DNA of 64,000 bases from Flavobacteria bacterium RIFCSPLOWO2_12_FULL_35_11 (GTDB lineage: Bacteria > Bacteroidota > Bacteroidia > Flavobacteriales > Flavobacteriaceae): contig MGWK01000055.1 of the NCBI GenBank assembly GCA_001800975.1, positions 18,127 to 82,126 of the forward strand, read 5' to 3'. Of the stretch, positions 25,741 to 36,800 are shown piece after piece. A model generated the notes under the pieces. It searched no databases. It was given only the letters and a program-made list of their open reading frames with translations, and was not told where the DNA came from. The position numbers and the translations under genes are program-made. Each line of letters starts with the position of its first letter. Position 1 is the first letter of the stretch.

Positions 25741-28700
25741 ATGATTGACACACTTGAAGATTCAAACTTATCACCTCAAGAGATTGATACTCTTGAGGAT
25801 TTAAAACCGCATTTGGATGAGATTAATAAGTATCGGGACTATCTTTTGGCAGCGGATTTGCCCGATTTGCCTCTTTATTCAAACATAGATTCCCTCTCAG
25901 AAATTGATTCCCCTGTTAATATCATAGATGCGATAAAGTCGGATATCAATGATTCGGCAGCGCTTTTTGAGAGTATTGCTATTACGCTTTCAGAGAAGAA
26001 TCACCCGTTAGAGAAAATTATCACTACGGATGGTGCAAAAAGAGAGATTACACTAGGTAGGTTCTCTTTTAGAAAAGAAGGGCATAGGTTTTGGGCGGGT
26101 TATAATGGCGGACCGTTCTCTTCCTCTTCTCGTGCAGAGATTCTTAAGGCATCTAAAGAGCTTTTGTCTAAAACAACTACGGGGTTGTACGCCGGCAACA
26201 TGAAGGATGAGATTTTTGACTCTGCGGAAAACAACTTAAAAGATTTAACATATGCGATGGATCGTGCGTATGATAAAAACAATAAATATGATTATGCTAG
26301 ATTGTTTGAGCAGAGGGGGAGAATTGCGGATGTAATTTCATTTACTCTCGTGAAGGTAAAAAGAGAGATTTCTGTTGTTGAGTCCGATACTGAGATGAAA
26401 ACAATTTTAGAAGAGATAGCGGGCAGAGCAAATGCTAGAGCAAATGATATCAAAAGAGACTCCTTAGTAATCTCTAATTTAGATGAAAATAGCGGGGCTG
26501 CTATTTTGCAGAACCCACAGAGAGTCGCAATTCCTCCGGAATTTATGAGCACACTTGGCAATATTCGCAGTATAAAGCATGTTGAGCTTGACTCTAACAG
26601 TGATTTAGAGAAAGTTACTGCTCTTTTAAGAGAGATTGAGGGCGCAAATATTGCGACTAATGAGGCATATACTTTTAAAGTTCGTTACTTGGGAAGGCAT
26701 AATGCCTACGGTATCTATTTCAAAGAAGGAAGAAACCTAGACGGCGTTGTTGAAAATATGAATCAGGTTATCGTTGATATACGATACCCTTTTAGTTTTA
26801 TTCATGAGCTTACACATCATATTGATTTAACAGGTCAAATTGAGAACAGAGATGAGCTGACATATCTGCTTGGTGGTTATAATAGTTATGATGGGGTTCC
26901 TAGCAGTAAGATTGCATACTACTCCAATGATGCGGAGCTTATTGCTAGAGCAGGGGAAGTTAGCTACACTCTTTATCAATCAAAATTCAAAGAGGTTTTA
27001 GAGCTTTTAAAGGCGCAGAGAGATGGTGATAGCGAAACCGTTTCTAGTCTCAAAAAAGAGCTTGGAGTGGAGTTTGATGCCACGGAAGAGAATTTTTTTG
27101 AGATAATGGCTGTGAATTCTAAAACATCAGGGCTTTCAAAGTCTCTTGATTTTTATGTAGAAAACAGAGGGATATATTTTGATTTAAAAAATAGGACTAT
27201 TGAAGAGCTTGGGCATATGTACTCCACTTTTCAAAATCTTCTAAACTTTGAAGATAAGATTGATTTTATTGCGGAAAAAACCACTCTTGGTGAATTTTCA
27301 AGAGAGAATTTATCACGCTCGGTTTCTTATATAAAAAGAGAAGGTCTTGAAAAATATACCGCGGAAGATTTTTTCGCAGTTTCAAGAGCGATAAGAGATG
27401 GGCGTGTGACGAACATCTCTCTCGATGAGCTTATTGATGATTACGCCGCGCTTGAGAATTCAAAGCGTGGCGTAAAGCTTGGTTGGGTTATGGGAACAAT
27501 CGCGAATAAGGATCAGAGATTAAGACATGGTTTTTTAGCTATTGATACCTATAAAGAGCTTTACGCAAAAGGGGACAAGGTAAATGGCTACTGCCTTTAT
27601 CCTACGATAGGCAAAGATGCTATTGTAAGTAAAGAAGAGGGTGAGTTTTTTGAAGTTTTAGCTAGAAAAAGTGGGGAACACTCTCTTCTTGGAAATATTT
27701 TTGATAGCGCAAGCCGTGCAAGAATCGCTCTCTCTATGGAGAGTGCGGATTTTGCGGCTCTTTTGAATGAAAGTTCAGAATCTAATGTAAAAGTTTTTAC
27801 GAAAGATTGGTTTTTTAGACATATGCTCCCGCAATATGCGGATATCGCGCCCGATGTCTATACTAAAGCCAAAGCTGTTTTTGAGGTGATTGAGCCGAAA
27901 AAGTTTGAGAGCACTATTTGCGGGCTTGCTCTTTCATATATAAGAGGGGATAAGTCCGCTCATGAGTATGGGCTTAAGCTTTTAGGAATTGATTCTAATG
28001 CTAAAAGCGAGGCTTCTTCTCTTGCTAATATGGCTGTCTTAAATAAATGGTATGGAATTGCAGAGGCTTTTTACGATAGAGCAACGGAGGCGATTTTTAA
28101 GCTAGAGTTGATAAAGTTTGCTAAAAACAGCGGGGTTGAACTTAACGGTGAATTCAAAGAGGATATAGCTGTCGTCGCGAATTTGACAAATCTTAGAAAA
28201 CCTCTTTTTTCTAAAAAAGATTTAGCCGTTATTCTTAAGGATTGTGATAGTGAGGTTTTATCCTCTAAGATTGAAAAGTATAATGAAGATTTATCATTAA
28301 AATATGATGATGAGTATTTGAAAAAAGTAGCATACTCTGATTACTCTATTAGCCGTCGCCGCATTAACGATTTTAAGCCTTCAAAAGAGTTTTTGGAGAG
28401 CGTGAAGGGTATTGAGAATAGTCTTAAGGGCAAGAAGCCTGATGTAGTTACCGGAGAGAGTAAAAAAGAGCGTTCCAGCGATAAAGGTGTCGATAGAGAG
28501 ACTACTTTGGAAAAGAGTGTGATTGACGATTCGGCTGTTGGCGCTGTGGTCGGCAAGAGAGCGGATTTGTCGGTTAGTGAGAAAAAGGGCAAAAATAAAG
28601 AGTTGAACATTAAGAGTAAGAGTGGTGATGTTTCGGGCGGCTTAGATTTTTCTTCACTTTTAAAATCTGCTGAGCTTAAAGATTTTACTCGAACGGATAC

Positions 28701-29337
28701 CGGAGAGAGTATTAAGATTTTTACTATAATTGATAAATTGAGTAAAGAGCAATTTAAGGATTTTGTTGCCTATTTGAAAAAAGAGGGGATTGGATACTAC
28801 TCTAATATTGCCAAAGGTTTTGTTATTAATAGAGACAAAATCGGGCTTTTAGGAGAGAGCAGGGAGGCAGAAGTTGTGGTTGAGCCTGTTTTGGAGAGAG
28901 TAGGTGATATAGATTTGGCTATTGATAAAGAGTTGAGCATTGGAAATCCTAAGTATGCGAAAGCCTCCACAAAAGAAGAGCATAGTAATGAGAACCAAGA
29001 TGACACTATTGGCGGCATGGCTGTTCTTACTTCTTCTTCGACTATATCTGAAATAGATAGTTTTTTTAAAGAGACTGTTTCTTCTTTTAGCGGGGATTTG
29101 CAGGCAAAAGAGATTTTGCATCTTAGAGGGAGTTATCGTGCTTTTGTCGGTGATCTCTTTGCGATATACGATGATAGGGCAAAAGAGGCGATTATTAAAG
29201 AGATTTATACCCTTAAGGCGCTTAGCGAGGGAAGTGTTGCCGAGATAGCACGGGGATGCGCCGGTGAAACTGCTGCGGTGAGCAGTCGTTTTCAAAAAGA
29301 GTTCGGGCAAGAAAATTTAAGTTTGAATATACAATAA
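25741..29337 (+). CDS. Large multidomain protein with HExxH motif and shared C-terminal tail, 1198 aa
   Basis: No signal peptide or membrane segment is seen. Near residues 355-360 is FIHELTHHID, a zinc-metallopeptidase-type HExxH preceded by hydrophobic residues, so an N-terminal protease-like domain is plausible. The middle is helical without recognised motifs. Around 970-1040 is a small domain (DFTRTDTGESIKIFTI...GIGYYSNIAKGFV). The last 40 residues carry the recurrent tail (GSVAEIARGCAGETAAVSS). Such very large mosaic proteins occur on conjugative elements and phages, where some act in the recipient cell. Protease activity is not demonstrated. Confidence 0.8.
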   Translation: MIDTLEDSNLSPQEIDTLEDLKPHLDEINKYRDYLLAADLPDLPLYSNIDSLSEIDSPVNIIDAIKSDINDSAALFESIAITLSEKNHPLEKIITTDGAKREITLGRFSFRKEGHRFWAGYNGGPFSSSSRAEILKASKELLSKTTTGLYAGNMKDEIFDSAENNLKDLTYAMDRAYDKNNKYDYARLFEQRGRIADVISFTLVKVKREISVVESDTEMKTILEEIAGRANARANDIKRDSLVISNLDENSGAAILQNPQRVAIPPEFMSTLGNIRSIKHVELDSNSDLEKVTALLREIEGANIATNEAYTFKVRYLGRHNAYGIYFKEGRNLDGVVENMNQVIVDIRYPFSFIHELTHHIDLTGQIENRDELTYLLGGYNSYDGVPSSKIAYYSNDAELIARAGEVSYTLYQSKFKEVLELLKAQRDGDSETVSSLKKELGVEFDATEENFFEIMAVNSKTSGLSKSLDFYVENRGIYFDLKNRTIEELGHMYSTFQNLLNFEDKIDFIAEKTTLGEFSRENLSRSVSYIKREGLEKYTAEDFFAVSRAIRDGRVTNISLDELIDDYAALENSKRGVKLGWVMGTIANKDQRLRHGFLAIDTYKELYAKGDKVNGYCLYPTIGKDAIVSKEEGEFFEVLARKSGEHSLLGNIFDSASRARIALSMESADFAALLNESSESNVKVFTKDWFFRHMLPQYADIAPDVYTKAKAVFEVIEPKKFESTICGLALSYIRGDKSAHEYGLKLLGIDSNAKSEASSLANMAVLNKWYGIAEAFYDRATEAIFKLELIKFAKNSGVELNGEFKEDIAVVANLTNLRKPLFSKKDLAVILKDCDSEVLSSKIEKYNEDLSLKYDDEYLKKVAYSDYSISRRRINDFKPSKEFLESVKGIENSLKGKKPDVVTGESKKERSSDKGVDRETTLEKSVIDDSAVGAVVGKRADLSVSEKKGKNKELNIKSKSGDVSGGLDFSSLLKSAELKDFTRTDTGESIKIFTIIDKLSKEQFKDFVAYLKKEGIGYYSNIAKGFVINRDKIGLLGESREAEVVVEPVLERVGDIDLAIDKELSIGNPKYAKASTKEEHSNENQDDTIGGMAVLTSSSTISEIDSFFKETVSSFSGDLQAKEILHLRGSYRAFVGDLFAIYDDRAKEAIIKEIYTLKALSEGSVAEIARGCAGETAAVSSRFQKEFGQENLSLNIQ

Positions 29338-29347
29338 AGGATTTTTA

Positions 29348-29569
29348 ATGACAAAAGCAGCGCAATTAACGGTATTGGATAAGCTCCTCTTTGAGATTGG
29401 AGAGCTTTTTTGTGAGAGTGTTAATGATAAATTTCCTCAGGAAATTAAAATGATACACATTTTAAAGAAAAAAATTGAATCTAGCAACTTTGTTGGCCGG
29501 TACATAGATGATGTGAAAAAAACGGTTGTTTTTGTTAAAAAATCTCTTGATTCGTGGAAGAGAAAATAA
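29348..29569 (+). CDS. Small hypothetical protein, 73 aa
   Basis: It follows the 1198-aa gene by 10 bp with an AAAGGA ribosome site, so it is the second gene of that operon. Helical and basic (ends SWKRK). No family is recognised. Confidence 0.6.
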   Translation: MTKAAQLTVLDKLLFEIGELFCESVNDKFPQEIKMIHILKKKIESSNFVGRYIDDVKKTVVFVKKSLDSWKRK

Positions 29570-29863
29570 TATTTTACTTTTCAAAAAAGAGCACATAGGG
29601 TATAGCGGATTTGCTTGACCGTTGTTTGATTATCAGCTTATATATAGCTGAAAGATGAAATATAAAAGCCTATAATATGGGGTTTCGTTAAATAGATTTG
29701 TTTGATTTCTAGTTTAAATTTATAGGTGTGGAGCGGATGAATGATGTTAAAGAAGCTTTTTTTGGCTGATTCGTCACAAATATGGCACTGTTTTTTCGTA
29801 CATCTATTAAAAAAAATGATATAATAATCACAAATATATTATAATGATTTGGTTTAAGAATAT
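29570..29863. other. Intergenic region, no gene
   Basis: About 290 bp without a convincing ORF. It contains an inverted repeat TCAGCTTATATATAGCTGA at about 29634-29652, which could be an operator or weak hairpin, and otherwise AT-rich sequence. Confidence 0.5.
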
Positions 29864-29886
29864 TTTTATTATATTTTTATTATAAT
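29864..29886 (+). promoter_or_regulatory. Promoter motif variant
   Basis: TTTTATTATATTTTTATTAT with the second box TATTATAAT intact; TTTAAGAA lies 10 bp upstream. The next ATG is 31 bp downstream. Confidence 0.55.
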
Positions 29887-29916
29887 GTTTAACTATGTTT
29901 ACAAAAGGGAACCGAT

Positions 29917-30153
29917 ATGAAAAAACACGCTCAAGAAGAGCTTCTTGTCTTGTCAGAAAACATTGATGTTGTTGCTGGGAAAATGTCAGTGGGCAATCTT
30001 TCTACTTTTGGTATGAAGTGTGCAGAGGAGCTGTTAGCGACTCTTATTAAGATTAAGTCTTTCTTGGAGGTAGAAGAGAGTGATGATGCGCAAGTCGATA
30101 TCATAATAGAGAAGCTCCCTCTCCTTTATATTCAGATAAGAAAAATCAACTAA
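29917..30153 (+). CDS. Small hypothetical protein, 78 aa
   Basis: It has a good ribosome site (AAAAGGGA) and its own promoter motif. The product is helical and acidic at its centre with no membrane segment. The next gene starts 12 bp downstream, so it leads a short operon. Confidence 0.6.
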   Translation: MKKHAQEELLVLSENIDVVAGKMSVGNLSTFGMKCAEELLATLIKIKSFLEVEESDDAQVDIIIEKLPLLYIQIRKIN

Positions 30154-30165
30154 ACGGCTGAAAAA

Positions 30166-31257
30166 ATGTCTAAAGATAACGATTGGGATGACTTAGAAGA
30201 CGAAAATACCGAAGAGGTTCTTGAGGAAGATGGTGAGGGGACTGATTTCACCGGCGACTTAGAAGCTCCCGGAGAGGTTGATAAGGATTTTCCAAAAGAG
30301 GAAAAAGTAGAGTTCAAAAAGCCTCCCGCAGAGAATGAGGCTATTAGAATGATGTCTACATTCAATAGCATCTATGAAGCATCTACTGAGCTTGCTACCA
30401 TGGTTAATGCCGTGCTTAGTGAAGTAAAAAAAGTTATTGAAATAGGTGATAAAAAAGCCGTTGATATAGGTGTTGTGGCAAAAGAGTATCAGGCGGCTTT
30501 TCTTAAAATTCAAAAGGTTCTCGAAGAGAGCCCAAAATCCTTTGAAGCTGTTAAGCATATAGCCGATGAGATTTCATCTATGAAAAATGAGCTTGTTGAA
30601 GAGTTTGATTCATTAAATAAAAATATTCTTTTGGCTCAGGATAAATATGTCGGGAGAATTGATGAATCAACCAAATCTCTCTCGGTAGCGTTGAGTGAAC
30701 TTTCTAAAAATATAAACATTGAGCCTCTTATTCAAAAAATTGAAAAAGAGATGGGCGCTATTGCAAAAAAATCTGCTTTAGAAAAAATCTCTAAAATTTT
30801 TGAAAACTTTGATAAATCCTATTTTGATATTGCTGCTAATATTGAAATGCTTGCCGGCAAAGATGGGAAAGAAGGGTTGCTTGAAAAATTAAATGATGAA
30901 ATTTTAGATATAGAGAATAAATATAAGAGTATGAAAAAAGGGTTAAATACTTTTGGTATTATTACCGCTTTTTTACTAGGGGGTTCTCTTGTTTTTGTGT
31001 ACTCTTTTTATGTTATGTCAAGCAGCTATGAGAGAAAACTTGCAGCGCAGAGCTTAAAGGTAGGCGCGGAGTGGAGTGATAAATATGAGACGCTTAAGTC
31101 CGGTTCAAGAGCTTATTTAGACTTTAAGAAAAGGTATAATCTTGGGGATAAAGAGGATTTTGGTATCTTTGAAGATACTAAAAAGCCTTATTTTTCTTTC
31201 GATCCAAAAAGAAAGCCTTTTAGGAGTGGTGATAAAGTTTTTGTAGAGTTTGATTAA
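30166..31257 (+). CDS. Coiled-coil protein with one membrane segment, 363 aa
   Basis: The first 45 residues are strongly acidic (Asp/Glu-rich). Residues about 65-265 are predicted long helices with heptad spacing. One hydrophobic segment (about 263-285, FGIITAFLLGGSLVFVYSFY) is followed by a basic, aromatic C-terminal domain. The topology resembles coiled-coil membrane accessory proteins that sit next to conjugation topoisomerase or mobilisation genes. I do not recognise a family. The topoisomerase gene starts 29 bp downstream. Confidence 0.68.
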   Translation: MSKDNDWDDLEDENTEEVLEEDGEGTDFTGDLEAPGEVDKDFPKEEKVEFKKPPAENEAIRMMSTFNSIYEASTELATMVNAVLSEVKKVIEIGDKKAVDIGVVAKEYQAAFLKIQKVLEESPKSFEAVKHIADEISSMKNELVEEFDSLNKNILLAQDKYVGRIDESTKSLSVALSELSKNINIEPLIQKIEKEMGAIAKKSALEKISKIFENFDKSYFDIAANIEMLAGKDGKEGLLEKLNDEILDIENKYKSMKKGLNTFGIITAFLLGGSLVFVYSFYVMSSSYERKLAAQSLKVGAEWSDKYETLKSGSRAYLDFKKRYNLGDKEDFGIFEDTKKPYFSFDPKRKPFRSGDKVFVEFD

Positions 31258-31286
31258 AACGAAACCATTAAATAAAAAGAGTTGCT

Positions 31287-33812
31287 ATGAAAAAACTTAT
31301 TCTTACTGAAAAAATAGACGCGGGGTGTCAAGTTGCGGAAGCTCTTTGGCATCTTGGAGTAAAAGAGGGTGATTTTAGTGATAAAGCGCCTTCGATTAAG
31401 AGTAAAAGCGGTAAAAAAGGGTATCTTGTCGGCGGGGAGTACACTATTGTCTGGACGAACGGGCATTTAGGGGAAGATTTAAAAGCGGGTGAGCTTAAGG
31501 AGGGGTATGCTTTAAACTTCTCTTTTGATTCAACTTTTGATTACACTATGCCCTCTCTTCTTAGTGATATGAAGAGAGCCGTTAAGGCGGAAAAGAGGGC
31601 TATTGCAAAGCAGATTAAAGAGATAATCGCTAAAAATAGCTTTGATAAGATTTATATCTGCACCGATGGGGATGCAGAGGGGGAGCGTATCGCCCATGAT
31701 GCACTCTTTGAGTTCGGCGGGCTCTCTAAAAAGAGTGATGTCCGCAGAATGTGGGTTACGGGAGCTTTTAACACCGCGAAGGTTGTTGAGCAGCAGTTGA
31801 ATGATGCAAAGCCTTATGATGACAATAAATATAAGTGGCTTTTGGATTCTCAAAGGGCGCGCTCAAGCGGGGATTACATTCAAGGCATGAAATCAACGAA
31901 GGTTTTGGTTGATGTCTATGGTGCGAAGCTGTATAGCGGGCGTGTAAAAAATACTATTGTAGGGCTTATTGGAGATAGAGAGCTTGAAATTAAAAATTTT
32001 AAGCCGAAGAGTTATTATGTCATTAATGGCTCAATGGGTGGGGTTACGCTGAATCACTTCTTCTATGAAGATGTGGATGATGTCTCGGCGGCCGGTGAGA
32101 TTGTTACGAAAAAAGAGAGAACTACACACTATTTTGATGTTGAAAAGAAAAATGGTGTAGTTCGTGATATTGAACAAGCCGGTCTAAGAGGCGTTGTGAG
32201 TAAGTATGAGACAAAGAGGTCTTCTACTAAGGCGAGGCCTCTACCGCTTAGCGGTGATGATTTTAAATCCATTATGGCCAAAGAGTATGGGCTCTCGCTT
32301 GAAGATGCGGGGAATATTTTACAATATCTCCGTGATGAGGGTTTTACAACTTATCAGGGAACTAACGGCCGTTTTTTCTCTAAAGATGAAGAGGCGATTG
32401 TTAAGATTGCATACAATACGGCTGTTGCCGTTTTTGCAAAAAATGAGAGTTCTAAACCCTCTGTTTTTTCGTTAGAGGCGGGGTTGTTTGATGATGCGAA
32501 AGCTAAAAAGCAGAATCACCCGCCGCTGCATTTGACGGATAAGGTTCCTTCGGAATCTGATTATGAAAAATGGGCTTCCTCTAAGCTCCCAAAGGTAAAA
32601 GAGGGGTATGAACTTATTGCAAAGAGGATTTTGGTTCACTTTTTAGAAAAAGATATTTTTGATGCGGTAAGGCTTGAGGTTGTGATTGCCGGCCATAAAT
32701 TTGATGCGATCGGCGTTAAACCTCTTAAGCAGGGTTGGAGAGAGTTTATCGGCGATAAAAAAGCAAATAGTTTTTTTGAGGTGGAGCTTAAAGAGGGGGC
32801 TTCCGTCACTCTTGATAAATATAATGTCATCGCTAAAGAGACAACAAAGCCAAAGCTTTATAACGAGCAGGAGATTCTTGAAACTCTTATGAATGTGAGT
32901 AAGGTTCTAAATTCACAAATTGATGAAGAGGCTGATCCCGAAAAAAAACTTCAATTAAAAAAAGCGAAGAACATTCTAAAAGATGTTGAGGGTATTGGTA
33001 CGGATAGAACTAGAGAGACTATTTTAAAGCAGCTCTCAGAAACGCTTTTAAAAGTCTCTAAAAAAGAGATATCTCTTACTGCTGACGGTTGGACGCTGTA
33101 TAATTCTCTGCCCGAAGAGTTAAGAAGTGTTCTTTTTACTGCCGTATGGGAAGAGGATTTTGAGAAAATCAGAAGAGGAGAGCTCTCTTATGATGAAGTC
33201 GTAGATAAGATTGATACGCATGTCAAAAAATCGGTTCGATTTATTATCGAGAACGCCGATAAATCAAAAATAAAAGTTTTTAAACCTGTTGAGATTATTA
33301 AAACCGGGCTTGTATGTCCTGTTTGTTCCAGTGAGGTAGTTGATTCCGGTGAGGTTTTCAAGTGTGAAAAGAATCTATTTAAAGATGGCAAACAAAAAGG
33401 GTGTAAGTTTATGATTTTAAAAAATCAGAAACTTTTGGGTGCCCGTTTTAATACTAAGCTTATCGGGCGATTATTAAACGGCGAGGTTTTGACCGGTCCT
33501 AATGGAAATAGCGTTCAATTGGATTTGGAAAACAGCTTTTTTACTAAAATTATTTATGCAGCGGGGTATGGCGGCGGTGAGAGTTGCGCCGGCGGAGATA
33601 GCGGTGAGCTGGTTGAGACTGAGAAGACTTACCGTTTGGGAAATAAGTTTTGTTTTAAAGAAGCTTTTGGGAAGAAGCTCTCCAAAGCTGAGGCTACAAA
33701 ACTTTTGAAAGACGAAGAGGTTACTCTCAAGAGGGTTTCAAAAGCCGAAAAAGAGTATAAGGTTACGGTCTGGCTTGAAGAGGGTGGAAAACTCGGAAAT
33801 AGTTTTGGTTAA
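31287..33812 (+). CDS. Type IA DNA topoisomerase
   Basis: 841 aa. A Toprim domain (start MKKLILTEK, acidic triad in DGDAEGE near residue 128) is followed by the type IA core. Tyr356 in TTYQGTNGRF aligns with the catalytic Tyr of the usual TYPRTDSR motif, so the Pro-Arg after it is replaced by Gln-Gly. HPPLHLTD near residue 412 corresponds to the HPAI region. A C-terminal zinc motif (CPVCSS...C...C) lies around residues 674-705. Topoisomerases of this type are common on conjugative elements, where they may unlink transferred DNA. Activity with the altered active-site loop is uncertain. Confidence 0.88.
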   Translation: MKKLILTEKIDAGCQVAEALWHLGVKEGDFSDKAPSIKSKSGKKGYLVGGEYTIVWTNGHLGEDLKAGELKEGYALNFSFDSTFDYTMPSLLSDMKRAVKAEKRAIAKQIKEIIAKNSFDKIYICTDGDAEGERIAHDALFEFGGLSKKSDVRRMWVTGAFNTAKVVEQQLNDAKPYDDNKYKWLLDSQRARSSGDYIQGMKSTKVLVDVYGAKLYSGRVKNTIVGLIGDRELEIKNFKPKSYYVINGSMGGVTLNHFFYEDVDDVSAAGEIVTKKERTTHYFDVEKKNGVVRDIEQAGLRGVVSKYETKRSSTKARPLPLSGDDFKSIMAKEYGLSLEDAGNILQYLRDEGFTTYQGTNGRFFSKDEEAIVKIAYNTAVAVFAKNESSKPSVFSLEAGLFDDAKAKKQNHPPLHLTDKVPSESDYEKWASSKLPKVKEGYELIAKRILVHFLEKDIFDAVRLEVVIAGHKFDAIGVKPLKQGWREFIGDKKANSFFEVELKEGASVTLDKYNVIAKETTKPKLYNEQEILETLMNVSKVLNSQIDEEADPEKKLQLKKAKNILKDVEGIGTDRTRETILKQLSETLLKVSKKEISLTADGWTLYNSLPEELRSVLFTAVWEEDFEKIRRGELSYDEVVDKIDTHVKKSVRFIIENADKSKIKVFKPVEIIKTGLVCPVCSSEVVDSGEVFKCEKNLFKDGKQKGCKFMILKNQKLLGARFNTKLIGRLLNGEVLTGPNGNSVQLDLENSFFTKIIYAAGYGGGESCAGGDSGELVETEKTYRLGNKFCFKEAFGKKLSKAEATKLLKDEEVTLKRVSKAEKEYKVTVWLEEGGKLGNSFG

Positions 33813-33820
33813 GGATTATT

Positions 33821-33844
33821 TTATTATAAACCTATTATAATTTA
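33821..33844 (+). promoter_or_regulatory. Element-wide promoter motif (double TATTATAA)
   Basis: Exact TTATTATAAACCTATTATAA, 28 bp before the giant gene at 33872. Confidence 0.6.
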
Positions 33845-33871
33845 TTGAAAATATAATTTAAAAGGTTTGTA

Positions 33872-36800
33872 ATGAGAGATTTTCAAAATCTGTTAAGCTT
33901 AAGTAAGCAAAATTATGAGTTAAGTCGCACAAGTGGGCTTGATGTGGAGATTGTTTTGCAAACTAGACTAGATTACTTTCGTGCACTTCTTCTCAAAAAT
34001 AACTCGTACAATATGACTAAATTAAAAAATTGGTGTATTGAGAATCAGGATTTAAGTTTTTTTGAACTTGCCAATAACGATGTAGAGTATCTTATGGCGA
34101 CAAATATTCTTTATAGTGATGACGGTGAAATTTTTAAATTCTTTAGTCAAGAGGATAAAGATAAGCTTTATGATTATCAAGTTAAATTTATTGAAAAAAA
34201 TGCAACACTTATAAAGCTTCTTAGTCATACAAAAGATAATTTTTTGTTTTCTTCTCTTGCTGTTGATAAAGAGGAGCGGTTTGAACGAGAGGTTCTTACC
34301 TCAAAAACCGGCATTGCCAACTTTCTTACACACTCCACTAAATTTAATGTTAATAATTTTAGCAACAGTATCACTACATATTTAGACAGCGTTGATGCAG
34401 GAATAAATATAAGCTTAATTAAATCAGAAGAGGAATGGAGAAATACCTCCTATAATGAGGATGGTATAGCAATTCTTACAGGCGCAAAGCCATTTGTTGC
34501 TCTTAACCCCGTTGTTTTTGACAACCATATTGTCGGTTATTCCCCTATAAATCTCTATGATATCTCTCAAACAACTTTAGGGCAAGAGAGATTTTTTCTT
34601 ACAGCTATTCCCGAAGATATAATTTTGCAGAGATTAAAAGCTAGTCTTTTGTCCTCGGAGGCTATTAGTTCTGTGGTTGGAGGTGGGGTTTTGGATTCTC
34701 AAAAGTCTCTCTCCAGCGCCGTCGCTGTTTTGGGTAGGGAGCTTGGCAGTCACTACCTTATAGATGGGGATGAGCGTGCAATGTTTTTGTTTGCATTTTC
34801 TAAATCGTTAGGTTTGGATTCCGATTTGGAAAATATTGGGATGCACAATATAAAAGTGAAACTAAAAAATGTTCTTAGTACACTTAACCTTGTAAATAAT
34901 GAGCTTTTTTTGGCAGATATATATGCTAAAAATACTTTGACCGAAGATCTCTATTTTAAACTCGGTAAAAAAGATGCCGAAGTTTTAAATAGTAGTTTAA
35001 TTGAAAAGAAAATATCTGCCCTTATGGGTGATGATAGGGTTCAATATGGGCTTGGCATTGATATTTCTAAAGTTAAGTTGAGGGGAAGTGTTGATATTGC
35101 GAAAGAGATTTTAGAAAAAGAAGATGTTTCTATTAGCACTGATTATAAAAATCTATTTTTGGTTACAAAAAAATTAACCATAAATAGTGGTAATTTTGCA
35201 GGAAAAAGCTTTGTGCTTGAAGATTCTCTTGATGACAACGAGCTTAAAACAGTTGTTGCAAAAGAGTTTTTGTCAAAATTAGTAGAAAAAGATATGTTGA
35301 AAAATAGACTTAATATTAAAAGGATTGGTGATGAACTTAAAAGAAACAGAGAATTATTCGACGGGAAGCATACGGACGATATTGGACAACTACATGATAA
35401 AAGAGAATCCTCGGAATTATCGGGCGATGGAGACGGAAGGAACTCTGCTGAAATTTCAGCAGCTCAAAGCAGAGAGAGCAATGGATATGCTCAACAACTT
35501 GATGGAGCAGGGGTTCAGAGAGAACGAAGCGTGGGAGATAGTGAGTCGCGAGATAGTCTATACGAATTAGCGAGCGAAATTGAAAACCAAGCTCATGAGC
35601 AGTTTGCAGTTTTTGTTGAAAAAATTGCAAAAACAAGAAGCAAAAAAGAGCTGACTGAGATTAATTATGAAATTAACAGTGTCGGTTTCTCGGATTATAA
35701 AATTTTAGAGAAAGATTATTTAGATTTAAAAAAGATAATTGAAGCAAAGTTTGATTTGCTGATAGATGAAGAGGCGATTGCTGTCTCTTTGGATAAGGAT
35801 GCAGATGATTTAAATATCGTTGAAGATGAAAATTTTACGGTCGAAGGAGATATCTCTTCGGGCGGAGCTAAGACTAAATTTAAAAACTATATCGCCGGCA
35901 TTGAGATTTTAAGAAAAATCGAAGCGGGTGAGGAGATAAGCAGAGAGGATAAAATTATTTTATCTAAAATGCCGGGTGTTGGCACTATTGCGCAGGCGTT
36001 TCCACGAAGTGACGGAAGTGTTACCAAAGGGTGGGAGAATGAAGCGGTAGAGCTTAAAGAGACTTTGAGCGATGCGGAGTATAAGCAGGCGCAAAGAGCT
36101 ACTCTTGATGCCTATTATACAGATGAAAATATTATAAAAGCTATGTGGAGCGGGATTGAGCGATTCGGCTTTAAGGGTGGAAGTGTTTTGGAACCCTCTG
36201 TTGGTGTCGGGAATTTTTTTGGCTATATGCCGAAAAATTTAAAGCCTAGCACGCAACTTTTAGGGGTTGAGTTGGATAAAACTACTGCTAAGGTGGCACA
36301 GATACTCTATCCAAAAGCTAAAATTTATAATGTTGGTTTTGAAAATTTTCAGTTGCTTGGCGGGCAGAAGGCTTCTCTGGTAATTGGTAATCCACCTTAT
36401 GGGGCACATAAAATTAGTGATAAAACGAATGTGGAGCTTGATGGCAAGAATATTCATAACTATTTTATGGGCAAAGGGATTGATTCGCTAGATGAGGGTG
36501 GTGTTATGGCGATGGTTGTCTCTTCTAGCTTTTTGGACTCGGCAGATATGTCAACGAGAGCTTATATAGGCAAGAGCGCAAACCTTATCGGCGCGATAAG
36601 ACTTCCAAAGGGGAGTTTTGGAAATGCGAATACGGAAGTTGTGACGGATATAGTTTTTTTACAAAAACGAGATCTTGGGATGGAGAGCAATATCACAGAT
36701 TGGCTTAATATCGGCGAGGTTAATGAAACTCCTATTAATCAATATTATGAAAAAAATCAAGAGAATCTTCTAGGAATATGGGGCAAATTTAGCTCCATGT

